A stretch of 64,000 nucleotides of DNA from Streptomyces sp. NBC_01232 (lineage in GTDB: Bacteria > Actinomycetota > Actinomycetes > Streptomycetales > Streptomycetaceae): NCBI RefSeq assembly GCF_035989885.1, contig NZ_CP108518.1, positions 2,732,501 through 2,796,500 of the forward strand, read 5' to 3'. Made by a program: the position numbers and the translations under genes. Shown here piece after piece: positions 15,482 through 23,820 of the stretch. Position 1 is the first letter of the stretch. Each line of letters opens with the position of its first letter. The notes beneath the pieces are model-generated. The model saw nothing but the letters and a program-made list of their open reading frames with translations, was not told where the DNA came from and made no database searches.

Positions 15482-16120
15482 CTAGCGTCGGGCGGTCAGA
15501 TCGGCCGTGGTACCGCCGCTGATCAGCGAGTCGTGCAGCTCGATGCGGACGGGGTCGGCTCCCTCGGGGATGTCGAAGACGACGATGCCGTCGACGGCGT
15601 TGCCGGGGTTGATCTGCTCGAGGAACGACTCGCTCCCGTCGATGAGCAGCGATGCTCCGACGTCCGCGCTGTACTTGCTGCCGTTGCGGTCGATGAGCTT
15701 CTGGTCGGACCCGTCGAAGATCTGGGCCCTGTCCCCGATGTTCCTCACGGTCATGTGCACGAGGAAGAACTGGCCTTGTGCATCCCGGCCGTACGCGCCG
15801 CCTCCGACATGGCTCACCCCGGGCTGGAGCCTGGTGACCGTGAACTCGAACTTGCCGTCCCGGACCGGCTCTCCGAGGCCGGGCGTGGGCTCGGACTTCG
15901 TGACCGCCTTGGCCGACGGTACGGCGGCAGGCTCCTTGCCGCCGACCGATCCGGCGATCCCGAAGGCCACGAAGAGGGCGGTGACGGCGAGCAGCACCGT
16001 CAGCAGCGGATGCCGGGAGAACCACGTGCGTCTGCCCGGCGGACGCTCCGGGGCGGGCCCCCACTGCGGCGGTGGCTGAGGGCTCACGGCGACCTCCGGG
16101 CTCGGCCCTGCGGATCCCAT
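15482..16120 (-). CDS. DUF4352-type membrane-anchored protein
   Basis: A 212-residue protein with a Pro-rich cytosolic N-terminus, one membrane helix (LLTVLLAVTALFVAFGIAGS, about residues 36-55) and an exported domain. The domain shows VRDGKFEFTVTRLQPGV, QFFLVHMTVRNIGDRAQIFD and INPGNAVDGIVVFDIPEGAD. These segments match the immunoglobulin-like DUF4352 (telokin-like) fold of actinobacterial surface proteins; the final DIPEGADPVRIELHD is typical. The ATG at 16120 was taken; a GTG two codons earlier is also possible, and no strong ribosome site is present. Role unknown. Confidence 0.75.
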   Translation of the reverse strand: MGSAGPSPEVAVSPQPPPQWGPAPERPPGRRTWFSRHPLLTVLLAVTALFVAFGIAGSVGGKEPAAVPSAKAVTKSEPTPGLGEPVRDGKFEFTVTRLQPGVSHVGGGAYGRDAQGQFFLVHMTVRNIGDRAQIFDGSDQKLIDRNGSKYSADVGASLLIDGSESFLEQINPGNAVDGIVVFDIPEGADPVRIELHDSLISGGTTADLTARR

Positions 16121-16569
16121 TGTCACGCCGCGGGACCCACCCGGCGCCCCGAGCCCTTCCGCCGCTCTGCAGGGCCGAGGAACCACAGTGCGTCCGCACC
16201 GGAGACCGCGGTCGGGCCGGAGCACTACGGGCCGGTGACCGCGAGCGCGGAGCGGTTGGCCTCGGCCTGCGCCGACAAGTCGCCCAGCGGGCAATGGATG
16301 CGGGCCCCGGGGATGGGGTCGAAGTCCCGAACCCGAGGTGCCGTGGCGAGGTGGTCGGGGGGACGATGCCCCTCGCCTCGATCAGACTCCAGCCGGCCTG
16401 GACCGCCGCGGTCTCCCCGTCTCCGGACGAGACCCGCAGGAGCCGATGCGCAGCCTGAGGTCCTTGTGGGCGCCCTTGGCGGAGACGCGACCGAAGTGCA
16501 GCGCGATCCCTGCGGGCATGGCGGCTTCTTCCGTACAAGTACGGGTCGGACGCAGGTCGCCGTCCGCCG
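16121..16569. other. Gap with possible gene remnant
   Basis: No complete gene is evident. On the minus strand an ATG at 16519 opens 45 codons starting MPAGIALHFGRVSAKGAHKD. A one-base shift then continues as a plausible frame (ETAAVQAGWSLIEARGIV). This could be a frameshifted remnant of a small gene or a chance reading in GC-rich DNA. I do not recognise the product. Confidence 0.3.
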
Positions 16570-17049
16570 TCACGCGTCGGAGCGCAACTGGTCCAGCTCG
16601 CTGCCGATCGTCTCGCGCAGTCCGTCGTGCTGCGGGCCGAGTGCGTGCTGCTCGTCGCTCCAACTGCTGGGCGGATAGAGCCATACCGGCTTCCGCACCA
16701 GGTCGGACGGCTCCCACTCGAACCGCGGCCAGACGTGCGCGTGCAGGAAGCCGTCGGTATTGCCCAGGATCTCCAAGTTGACGCGGCGGAAGGCCCCGTC
16801 GAGCCGACGGCAGGCCCGCTCGACCGCTTCTCCCAGTCGGTCCATGTCGGACAGGAACGCCAGCCGCCTGCCCTTGGTCAGGTCCGACAGCCTCTCCACC
16901 GCCGGATCGTCGACCAGGAGCACCGAATAGCCCGGCAGGAACTGCACGTCGCCGATCACTGCGAACCCGGCGTCCAAGCGCCTGAGCACCGAAGGGTTTT
17001 CACCCCGCAGCGCAGTTCCGATCCGGTCCGCCCGCCAGTCAACAGTCAT
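16570..17049 (-). CDS. HIT family protein
   Basis: A 159-residue protein. FLPGYSVLLVDDPAVERLSDL (about residues 37-57) is the first HIT strand-helix. The active-site motif is NTDGFLHAHVWPRFEWE (about 97-113), where HAHVWP is the H-x-H-x-x-like histidine triad with the last position altered. These enzymes hydrolyse nucleotide phosphoramidates or dinucleoside polyphosphates such as Ap4A. The missing third histidine puts it in the more divergent HIT branch, so the activity is uncertain. Confidence 0.78.
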   Translation of the reverse strand: MTVDWRADRIGTALRGENPSVLRRLDAGFAVIGDVQFLPGYSVLLVDDPAVERLSDLTKGRRLAFLSDMDRLGEAVERACRRLDGAFRRVNLEILGNTDGFLHAHVWPRFEWEPSDLVRKPVWLYPPSSWSDEQHALGPQHDGLRETIGSELDQLRSDA

Positions 17050-17229
17050 GGCCAGAACCTACCCGGATGTGATCACTCAGCGCCCCGGGGCACGCCGACG
17101 GCCGCCATCCGCCAGTCCGGGAACACGGGACGGCAGCCTTGCCGACCACCGCCCACGCCCCGCCCCACCCCGTCCCGCAGAGTTCTCAGCGCCCCCAATC
17201 CGCTCCCGCAGGTGTCAGATCCGGACGCA

Positions 17230-17263
17230 AAAGGCCCCCCGCCATGATCGGCGGGGGGCCTTT
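17230..17263 (-). terminator. Terminator after tRNA-Val
   Basis: A 14-bp perfect stem (17230-17243 with 17250-17263) has a six-base loop and an A/T tract at each end. It lies just downstream of the minus-strand tRNA. Confidence 0.85.
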
Positions 17264-17267
17264 GTGC

Positions 17268-17342
17268 TGGTGGGCGCGGACGGTTTCGAACCGCCGACAT
17301 CTGCTTTGTAAGAGCAGCGCTCTACCCCTGAGCTACGCACCC
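17268..17342 (-). tRNA. tRNA-Val (UAC anticodon), CCA encoded
   Basis: The minus strand folds as a complete cloverleaf. The acceptor GGGTGCG pairs with CGCGCCC (one G-T pair). The D-arm is AGCTCAGGGGTAGAGC and the anticodon arm is CTGCT-CTTACAA-AGCAG with anticodon TAC. The T-arm is GGCGGTTCGAAACCGTC. The 72-base body is 17271-17342, followed by genomic CCA at 17270-17268. It reads GUA/GUG valine codons. Confidence 0.93.
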
Positions 17343-17447
17343 GTGGATGAGTGGACAGCCTACATGGCGGGCGCACCCCCCACGCAAACCCGTTCGCGTG
17401 GGGGAGAATGGATCGGGGCATGGCGGACGCGGTACGGGAGAGGGATT

Positions 17448-18692
17448 GTGACGACGGCATCCCGGCGGTGGTTCGGCGGGCGGGACGAGAGTCGGCGGGC
17501 GGATGCGCAGGCGGCGAAGGATGCCGCCGCGGCCGCGTTCTACGAGCTGGATACGGCGCAGCGGGATCTGCGGATTTCGATCGAGACGATCGCCGCGGCG
17601 GACGGGTCGCCCGCCGCGCGGCAGGCGACCGAGGGGTTCGCCGCGCTCGGGCAGCGGATCGACCAGGTCAGTCATGTCTACATCGAGGCGGTCGACGCGC
17701 ACGACCTGGACCGGGCGGAGTTGGAGGCCTCGGCCGCCACGCGCGCGCGGGAGCAGCTGACCCGGGCCCGCGATGAGCTGGTGCGGGTCCAGCGGGAGCT
17801 GGAGCGGTTCGCGCAGGGGCTGCAGCCGCTGCTGGACAAGGCCGAGACGCAGCTCGCGCGGGTGGCGCCGGCCCGGGAGCGGGCCAGGGCCGCGCTGCTC
17901 GGGGCCAGTGACGCGCTGGACGCCGTACGGGCCAAGGGGATGCGGGCCGATGATCTCGCGGCGCGGCTGGCGGCGCTCGGTCCGGAGCTGACCATGCTGA
18001 ACCAGGGCGCGGCCCGGCACGGGGTGCAGGAGACCGTGCAGCGCGCCGACCGGATCCTGCGCGACGCGGAGGCCATACGGGCCGAGGCGGCGCGGCTGCC
18101 CGAGCGGGCGGCGGAGATCGACCGGCGGCTGGTGAGTCTGCGGACGCGGGCGCAGGCGTTGCGCAACCGGGCGGACCGGGTCGATCCGGTTCTCAGTGAG
18201 CTGCGGCGGCGGTTCAGCGCCGCGTGCTGGCAGGACCTGCAGCACGTGCCGGACCAGGCGGTACGGGACGTGGCGCGGGCCGAGGAGCAGCTGCGGGAGG
18301 CCGGCCGGGCCCGGGACGAGCAGCGCTGGGCCGATGTGGCGGCGCTGATCGAGGCGGTCCGCGGCTCGCTGGACGCGACCGACGAAGCGGTGTCGGCGGC
18401 ACAGGACCGGCTGACGCGGCTGGAGGCGGTGGCGCGGGATCCGCAGGCGGAGGTGGACCGGACCCGTTTCGCGATCCGGGATGCGCAGCGGCTGGCGATG
18501 GCGGGGCGCAGTGTGCCGGATCCGCGGCATGCGCGGCCGCTGGACGATGCGGTGGCGCGGGTGAGCCGGGCGCTGGAGGGCCTGGAGGGCCGGCACCCCG
18601 ATTACTGGGCGTTCCTCCATGAGATGGAGGACGTGCGGGCCGCCGTGAACCGGGTGGTGGGCGGGATCCGGGCGGAGCTCGGGCAGGGGTAG
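17448..18692 (+). CDS. Coiled-coil protein of unknown function
   Basis: A 414-residue protein read from a GTG with GGGAGAGGG upstream. After a short polar start (TTASRRWFGGRDESRR) it is almost wholly alpha-helical, with dense heptad-like patterns of Ala, Leu, Arg and Glu (LTRARDELVRVQRELERFAQ; AAEIDRRLVSLRTRAQALRN). No membrane helix or catalytic motif is seen. The shape resembles long helical-bundle scaffold proteins. Conserved streptomycete relatives are known to me only as hypothetical. It ends near the DUF4383 gene and may share its transcript. Confidence 0.75.
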   Translation: MTTASRRWFGGRDESRRADAQAAKDAAAAAFYELDTAQRDLRISIETIAAADGSPAARQATEGFAALGQRIDQVSHVYIEAVDAHDLDRAELEASAATRAREQLTRARDELVRVQRELERFAQGLQPLLDKAETQLARVAPARERARAALLGASDALDAVRAKGMRADDLAARLAALGPELTMLNQGAARHGVQETVQRADRILRDAEAIRAEAARLPERAAEIDRRLVSLRTRAQALRNRADRVDPVLSELRRRFSAACWQDLQHVPDQAVRDVARAEEQLREAGRARDEQRWADVAALIEAVRGSLDATDEAVSAAQDRLTRLEAVARDPQAEVDRTRFAIRDAQRLAMAGRSVPDPRHARPLDDAVARVSRALEGLEGRHPDYWAFLHEMEDVRAAVNRVVGGIRAELGQG

Positions 18693-18752
18693 CGCACGGG
18701 GCGGTCGCGGCGGATGCTGGGAGGTGCCGGGAACGGACCAGAGGAGGGCACC

Positions 18753-19466
18753 ATGGCTGCCCACACGTCCCACAAGCCCCCCGTGACCCATGAGCCTTAT
18801 GTGGCTCATGCGGCGTACGGGTGCACCGAGCCGCACGAGCACTACGCGCCCTACGTGGCCCACGAGCCCGATCCCGATGCCCCGCCCGAGCCACGCCTCG
18901 CCGACACGGTCTCGCGGCGCATGGAGCGCGCCCTGCATCCGGTCAACGCACGGCTCGACGATCATCTGCCGACCGACCACAAGCTCAGCAAGGTCTACCG
19001 GATCGGTGCGGGACTGACGGGTCTGCTGCTGGTGGTGTTCGGGATCCTGGGGCTGATCAACCGGATCGGCTTCTTCGACACGGGCGGGGACACGGTCCTC
19101 GCCCTGAGCACCAACGGGGCGCTGAGCGTCCTGTCCATCTGCATCGGCGCGCTGCTGTTCTACGGGATGGTGGTGGGCGGCACGTTCGCCTCGACCCTGA
19201 ACATCGTGCTGGGCGTGCTGTTCATCGCGAGCGGCTTCGTGAATCTGGCGCTGCTGGACACGGGGCTGAACTTCCTGGCCTTCGAGATCCAGAACGTGCT
19301 GTTCAGTTTCGTCGTCGGCGTGATGCTGATGTGGTTCGGGATGTACGGGCGGGTGGGTAGCGCGCTGCCGCACGACAACCCGTACTGGCGGGCTCGCCAC
19401 CCCGAGCAGGCGGCTCGGGAGGACCGGTCGTACCGGGCCGGCCCGCGGCGCACGAGCGGGACGTAG
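18753..19466 (+). CDS. DUF4383 family membrane protein
   Basis: A 237-residue protein whose start ATG follows GAGGAGGG. The first 80 residues are polar and rich in His, Pro and Tyr (THEPYVAHAAYG, HEHYAPYVAHEPDPD). Four membrane helices follow: GLTGLLLVVFGILGLI, LSICIGALLFYGMVVGG, LNIVLGVLFIASGFVNLALL and IQNVLFSFVVGVMLMWFGMY. The helix pattern and the closing GMYGRVG match DUF4383. The His-rich tail could bind metal, but that is speculation. No function is known. Confidence 0.85.
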   Translation: MAAHTSHKPPVTHEPYVAHAAYGCTEPHEHYAPYVAHEPDPDAPPEPRLADTVSRRMERALHPVNARLDDHLPTDHKLSKVYRIGAGLTGLLLVVFGILGLINRIGFFDTGGDTVLALSTNGALSVLSICIGALLFYGMVVGGTFASTLNIVLGVLFIASGFVNLALLDTGLNFLAFEIQNVLFSFVVGVMLMWFGMYGRVGSALPHDNPYWRARHPEQAAREDRSYRAGPRRTSGT

Positions 19467-19499
19467 CGCACGGCGGCCGGGCGCGCTTAGCCTGTGCGC

Positions 19500-19718
19500 A
19501 TGCCTCGATACGAATTCCGCTGCCGGACCTGCGACGACACCTTTGAGGTCAGTCGGCCCATGGCCGAGTCCTCCGCGCCCGCCGACTGCCCGGCGGGGCA
19601 CTCCGACACCGTCAAGCTGCTGTCCGCCGTGGCCGTGGGCGGCGCGAGCAGCGCCCCCGCGCCCGCGATGGGCGGCGGGGGCGGAGGCGGCTGCTGCGGT
19701 GGCGGCGGCTGCGGCTGA
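19500..19718 (+). CDS. FmdB family zinc-ribbon protein
   Basis: A 72-residue protein starting MPRYEFRCRTCDDTFEVSRP. CRTCD and the later C-x-x-G in PADCPAGHSDTVKLLS are the paired cysteines of the FmdB/CxxC zinc ribbon. The tail is a Gly/Cys stretch (GGGGGGGCCGGGGCG) typical of streptomycete members. It probably acts as a small regulatory or accessory protein. It lies 34 bases after the DUF4383 gene. Confidence 0.9.
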   Translation: MPRYEFRCRTCDDTFEVSRPMAESSAPADCPAGHSDTVKLLSAVAVGGASSAPAPAMGGGGGGGCCGGGGCG

Positions 19719-19783
19719 GTCCACGACCGCAGCCGGACCCGCACCCGGAACGGGACCCGAGGCCGGACCCCGCGCCCGGACCG

Positions 19784-20443
19784 TCAGTTCTTGCGCGACA
19801 GGGTCAGGCCGTCCGAGATCGCCAGGAGGACGGAGTCCATCCGCGGGTCCGCCGACACGTGGTCGTTGAAGGCGCGGACGCCGGCCGCCGCGCCGGTGGC
19901 CGACTCGTCGAGGACCGTGCCGTGGTACAGCGTGTTGTCGGTGACGATCAGGCCACCGGGACGCAGCCGCGGCACGAGCTCCTCCCAGTAGGCGATCTGG
20001 CTCTGCTTGTCCGCGTCCACGTACGCCATGTCGATGTGCGGTTCCGCCGGCATCGCGCGCAGGGTTTCCAGCGCCGGTGCGATGCGCAGCTCGATGCGGT
20101 CCGCGACGCCCGCCTCCTCCCAGGCCTGCCGGCCGTACTGCGTCCACTCCTCGGAGACGTCGCAGGCGATGAGGCGGCCGTCCGCCGGCAGCGCCTGGGC
20201 CATCGACAGGGCCGAGAAGCCGGTGAAGGTGCCGACCTCGACGATGTGGCGGGCGCCGGTCAGCCGGACCAGGAAGGCCAGCAGGGGTCCCTGCTCCTCC
20301 GCCGACTGCATCCCGGCCACGTCCGGGAACTTGGCGTACGTCGTCGCCACCAGCCCCCGCTGGACCCGGTCCAGCGGGGGGTTGTGGTCGAGCATGTACC
20401 GGTACAGCTCGTCCGTGATCTTGGTGCTGTTGCCCTTGGTCAT
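19784..20443 (-). CDS. Class I SAM-dependent O-methyltransferase
   Basis: A 219-residue protein of the caffeoyl-CoA/catechol O-methyltransferase type. The SAM loop is HIVEVGTFTGFSALSMAQAL (about residues 61-80), the acidic residue is in LIACDVSEEW (about 85-94) and the metal-binding aspartates lie in DMAYVDADKQSQIAYWEEL (about 135-153) and VTDNTLYHG. It needs a divalent metal and methylates a hydroxyl on a small molecule. Its ATG overlaps the stop of the upstream HAD gene (ATGA), so it is translationally coupled to the Ter-associated biosynthetic operon, which suggests its substrate belongs to that pathway. Confidence 0.88.
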   Translation of the reverse strand: MTKGNSTKITDELYRYMLDHNPPLDRVQRGLVATTYAKFPDVAGMQSAEEQGPLLAFLVRLTGARHIVEVGTFTGFSALSMAQALPADGRLIACDVSEEWTQYGRQAWEEAGVADRIELRIAPALETLRAMPAEPHIDMAYVDADKQSQIAYWEELVPRLRPGGLIVTDNTLYHGTVLDESATGAAAGVRAFNDHVSADPRMDSVLLAISDGLTLSRKN

Positions 20444-21270
20444 ACGTCCAGTCTGCCGAGTCGGGCGGCTTCCCGGGCGAATGCGCGCACGATTTCCTCG
20501 CCCGCCAGGACGCCCGCCGTGGCCAGCGCGGTCACCGACGGCGCCGTCCAGGCCGCGTCGGCCAGTTCGCCGTGGCCCGGGCGCCAGCCCGCGTCGGCGG
20601 CCAGCAGCAGGTCCGCGTCCAGCAGGGAGTCGCCGGCCGCGAGGGTCGTGGTGGCTCCGGTACGGCGGGCGACCTCGTGCATCGCCGCGCTCTTGGTGAG
20701 CGGGCGCGGGACCGCGTAGATCTTCCGGCCCTGGAGGGAGACCGTCCAGCCGCGGGCCTCGGCCCACTCCGTCAGGGCCTTGAGCCATTCGTCCGGGACC
20801 AGGGCCCGCTCGACGACGAGGTACGCGAAGAGGTCCTCCGCCAGCCGCGCCTTGCGCAGCCAGGCCGGGTCGGCCACGGCCAGCAGGTGCTGGTGGACCT
20901 CCTCCAGGGGTGCGCACTCCTCGGCGAGGCGCGCCGCGACCTGCCGCCGCCAGTCCCGGTCGGGCACGCCGTCGACGAGCAGCTGCCCGCCGTTGGCGCA
21001 GATGGCGTAGGGGGCCGGGCGGCCGGGGAAGCGGATGCGCTGGTACTGCTTGCGGGTACGGGTGGTGGTGGGGACGAACACCACCGAAGGGTCGGCCGTC
21101 AGCTCCGCCAGCAGTCCCGCCGCCGTCTCCGTCATGTAGGACAGCGGCTTGCTCTCGTGGACCTCGACGCACAGCAGCCGCGGGGCCACCGGGTCGGGCA
21201 TGGTCAGACCGAGGGCGGCCGCCGAGTAGATGAGCGTACGGTCGAGATCACTGGCTACGAGGACAGTCAC
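20440..21270 (-). CDS. HAD family hydrolase of the Ter-associated module
   Basis: A 276-residue protein starting at a GTG that overlaps the preceding stop (GTGA). The HAD nucleophile motif is VASDLDRTLIYS (about residues 5-16), and the C-terminal lysine and acidic motifs are PLTKSAAMHEV and LAAGDSLLDADLL (about 229-241). A long cap domain (about 60-190) places it near Cof/sucrose-phosphatase-type HADs. In Ter gene clusters this HAD is grouped with a phosphoribosyltransferase and a citrate-lyase-like aldolase in a predicted nucleoside-like metabolite pathway. It is the third gene of that operon here. Confidence 0.82.
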   Translation of the reverse strand: MTVLVASDLDRTLIYSAAALGLTMPDPVAPRLLCVEVHESKPLSYMTETAAGLLAELTADPSVVFVPTTTRTRKQYQRIRFPGRPAPYAICANGGQLLVDGVPDRDWRRQVAARLAEECAPLEEVHQHLLAVADPAWLRKARLAEDLFAYLVVERALVPDEWLKALTEWAEARGWTVSLQGRKIYAVPRPLTKSAAMHEVARRTGATTTLAAGDSLLDADLLLAADAGWRPGHGELADAAWTAPSVTALATAGVLAGEEIVRAFAREAARLGRLDV

Positions 21271-23774
21271 TTCGAGGCCACAGCCTTTCCGTCGGCGCCC
21301 GTGGCGCCGCGCGTGTATCGGGGGTGGATGAGTCCTACGCACGTGTAGGGCAGTCCGTCGACCTCTTCCACCGGGACGCCGCGCTGCTCGGCGAGCAGCC
21401 GTACGTGGTCCAGATCGGCCCCGGCGCCACGCTGCGCCAGGATTTTCCACGGCACCCTGCGCAGCAGGACGCGGGTGGTCTCGCCGACGCCGGGCTTGAC
21501 GAGGTTCACGTCGTGGATGCCGTACTCCTCACTGATCCGCTCGACCGCCGCCCAGCCCTCCCAGGTGGGTGTGCGGTCGGCCGCGAGGAGTTCCTTGACC
21601 TCCTCGGCGACCGCGTCGGCCACCCCGTCGAAGTGGGCGGCGACGGTGTCGACGAATGCGACGGAGACGTCGGCTCCGGCGAGCTCGCGGTAGAACTTCG
21701 CCCCGTGGAAGTCGGCGGGACCGACCAGGTCGGACCTCAGAACCGTACGCGATATGAGACCGGACACCGTGGAATTGAGACAGGCGGAGGGGATCAGGAA
21801 GTCCTCACGGGTGCCGTAGGTGGGCACGCAGGAGCCGGGGTCGGCGAGGACGACGATCTCCGGGTCGAAGCCCGGGAACTCGTCCAGGGCGACCTTGAGC
21901 TCGCGGGTGATGGCGCCCTTGCCGGTCCAGCCGTCGACGAAGACGACATCGGCCGGGTCGTGGTGGGCGGCCAGCCAGCGCAGGGCGTTGGCGTCGATGC
22001 CGCGGCCGCGCACGATGGAGACGGCGTAGTGCGGCAGGTCGAGGCCGTGGCGGGCGCGGGCCCAGCGGCGCATCAGGACGCCCACGGGGGTGCCGGCGCG
22101 GGCCAGGGAGACCAGGACCGGGGACGGGGAGCGCTCGGCGAGGACGGTCTCGGTGACCGTGCCGACGGCCCGGGCCACGCGGACGGCGGAGGCGGCGAGC
22201 GCGCTCGCGTACAGCTCCTGGTACTGGGGGGACGGCTGGTACTCGACGGGGAGGGACTCGGCGTAGTGGGCGCCACCGGCCTGTATCGCCTCCTCGCGCT
22301 CCTCCGTCGGTGCCTCCAGCTCGACGTCGGAGAAGTCCTGGAGCAGCCAGCCGACGTCCTCGGGGGCGTACGAGGAGAAGGCGGGGCCGCGCAACGGCTC
22401 GCGCGTGATCGGCTCGGTCGGCTCGGTCATGATCGGCTTCGGCTCCCGCCGGTCGGGTACGTAGGACGGGACGACGGCCAGGACGACGCGGCCGGTGTGC
22501 GGGGCGAGGGCCGCCAGCAGTCCGGTGTGCAGCTCGGGGGTGTCCCCGGCCGAGTCCACGACGGCGACGACGGCGTCGAAGCCGGCGCCGTCCGTGCCGC
22601 GGACGTTGTAGGCGTAGCGGTCGCCGGGGCCGTCGGCCGGGGCGTCGTGGGCCGGGAACACCAGCCGGGTGCGGATGGCGTAGCCGGGGTCGTCCACGGC
22701 GAGCACGGGCGAGCGCGTGGTGGTCGAGAAGCGGACCTCGCGGGCCGCCCCCGCCTCCTCAAGGGCCTTGGCGAGGCGCAGCGGCGCGTACATCAGCTCC
22801 TCGTTGCCGAGTACGAGGACCCGCCCGGGTTCGGTGCCGAGCGCGGCGGAGAGCCGGCCGGCCAGCGCGGGGAGAGCGGCCTCCAGTGCCGTGCGGTGGG
22901 CGGGGGTGAAGCCGTGGCGTCCGCCGTCGGGAACCCCCGCCGGCCAGTGCAGGTCGACGCGCGTGACCGGCTGCGGGCCGTCTGCCGGGGCTCCGCTGCC
23001 CGAAAGCGGGAGGGGCTGATGCGGCTCGGCCTGGGCCTCGTACTCCTCGACCAGCGCCCGGCCCCTGTCCAGGACACCGTCCGGGAGGGACACGGTGCCC
23101 GAGGCGAGGGCGATCAGGTCCACGCGCGCGCCCAGCTCGGCGGCGAAGGCGGTGAGCCGGTCACGGTCGGCGGCGGAGCGCATGTCGACGAGGGCGACGA
23201 CCACGTAGTGCGGGCGCGGGTGGCGGGCGTGCAGGTCGCGGATGGTGTTCAGGACCGTGTTGCCGGTGGAGAACTCGTCGTCGACCAGGACCAGGGGGCC
23301 GCTGCCGGCGAGCAGTCGCGGGTCCTCGGGGAGCAGCAGGTGCGAGGTGGCGTGCGAATGCGCCTCCTCGAAGCCGCCGGCCGCCTCCACGCCCGGCACG
23401 GGCCGGCGGGTGGAGTGCAGGTAGGGGGCCGGGCCCAGACCGTCGGCCACGCAGTGGCCGAGGCCGGTGGCGGTCTCGGCGTAGCCGAGGACCACCGCGG
23501 CCGCGGCGGCCTCCTCGCCGAGCAGCGCCCGTACGCGTTCACCGAGCCCGAAGCCCGCGGCGTACACGACCTCCGGGGACTGCGGGACGTGCTTGCCCAG
23601 CACCTGCGAGACCAGCAGGTGCGCCCGCTTGGGGTTGCGCCGCAGGGCCAGTCCGAGCAGCTCCGTCAGCCGCGGACTGCCACCGGAATCCTCCAGGCTC
23701 ACGCCCAGCCGGTCCGCGACCCAGGTACCCGACCACACCGCTTCGATCGTCTTGCCTTTCCTCGTCATCGTCAT
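21267..23774 (-). CDS. Phosphoribosyltransferase (TRSP) / StiP-PELOTA fusion protein
   Basis: An 835-residue fusion. The N-terminal half holds a PRPP-binding loop (LVLVDDEFSTGNTVL, about 161-175) and the TRSP region that follows such enzymes in Ter loci. A hinge near residue 449 leads into a StiP-like half with FSSYAPEDVGWLLQDF (about 466-481), a second PRTase-like loop VVFVDGWTGKGAITREL (about 610-626) and GSCVPTYGTREDFLIPS (about 647-663). It ends in a PELOTA-like RNA-binding fold (GETTRVLLRRVPWKILAQRG). An internal ATG at 22430 with GGGAG before it could start the second half alone. It is predicted to build a base-ribose intermediate. Two ATGs, 23774 and 23768, are possible starts. Confidence 0.82.
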   Translation of the reverse strand: MTMTRKGKTIEAVWSGTWVADRLGVSLEDSGGSPRLTELLGLALRRNPKRAHLLVSQVLGKHVPQSPEVVYAAGFGLGERVRALLGEEAAAAAVVLGYAETATGLGHCVADGLGPAPYLHSTRRPVPGVEAAGGFEEAHSHATSHLLLPEDPRLLAGSGPLVLVDDEFSTGNTVLNTIRDLHARHPRPHYVVVALVDMRSAADRDRLTAFAAELGARVDLIALASGTVSLPDGVLDRGRALVEEYEAQAEPHQPLPLSGSGAPADGPQPVTRVDLHWPAGVPDGGRHGFTPAHRTALEAALPALAGRLSAALGTEPGRVLVLGNEELMYAPLRLAKALEEAGAAREVRFSTTTRSPVLAVDDPGYAIRTRLVFPAHDAPADGPGDRYAYNVRGTDGAGFDAVVAVVDSAGDTPELHTGLLAALAPHTGRVVLAVVPSYVPDRREPKPIMTEPTEPITREPLRGPAFSSYAPEDVGWLLQDFSDVELEAPTEEREEAIQAGGAHYAESLPVEYQPSPQYQELYASALAASAVRVARAVGTVTETVLAERSPSPVLVSLARAGTPVGVLMRRWARARHGLDLPHYAVSIVRGRGIDANALRWLAAHHDPADVVFVDGWTGKGAITRELKVALDEFPGFDPEIVVLADPGSCVPTYGTREDFLIPSACLNSTVSGLISRTVLRSDLVGPADFHGAKFYRELAGADVSVAFVDTVAAHFDGVADAVAEEVKELLAADRTPTWEGWAAVERISEEYGIHDVNLVKPGVGETTRVLLRRVPWKILAQRGAGADLDHVRLLAEQRGVPVEEVDGLPYTCVGLIHPRYTRGATGADGKAVASK

Positions 23775-23820
23775 TGTCCGCGCCCGGGCCCGCGTCCGCC
23801 TGTGCGTCCGTGGGGGCTGC

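Noticed and set aside
17322..20147. 941-codon open frame on the minus strand
   Set aside because: Spans the coiled-coil, DUF4383 and FmdB genes and is Arg/Pro-rich without motifs.
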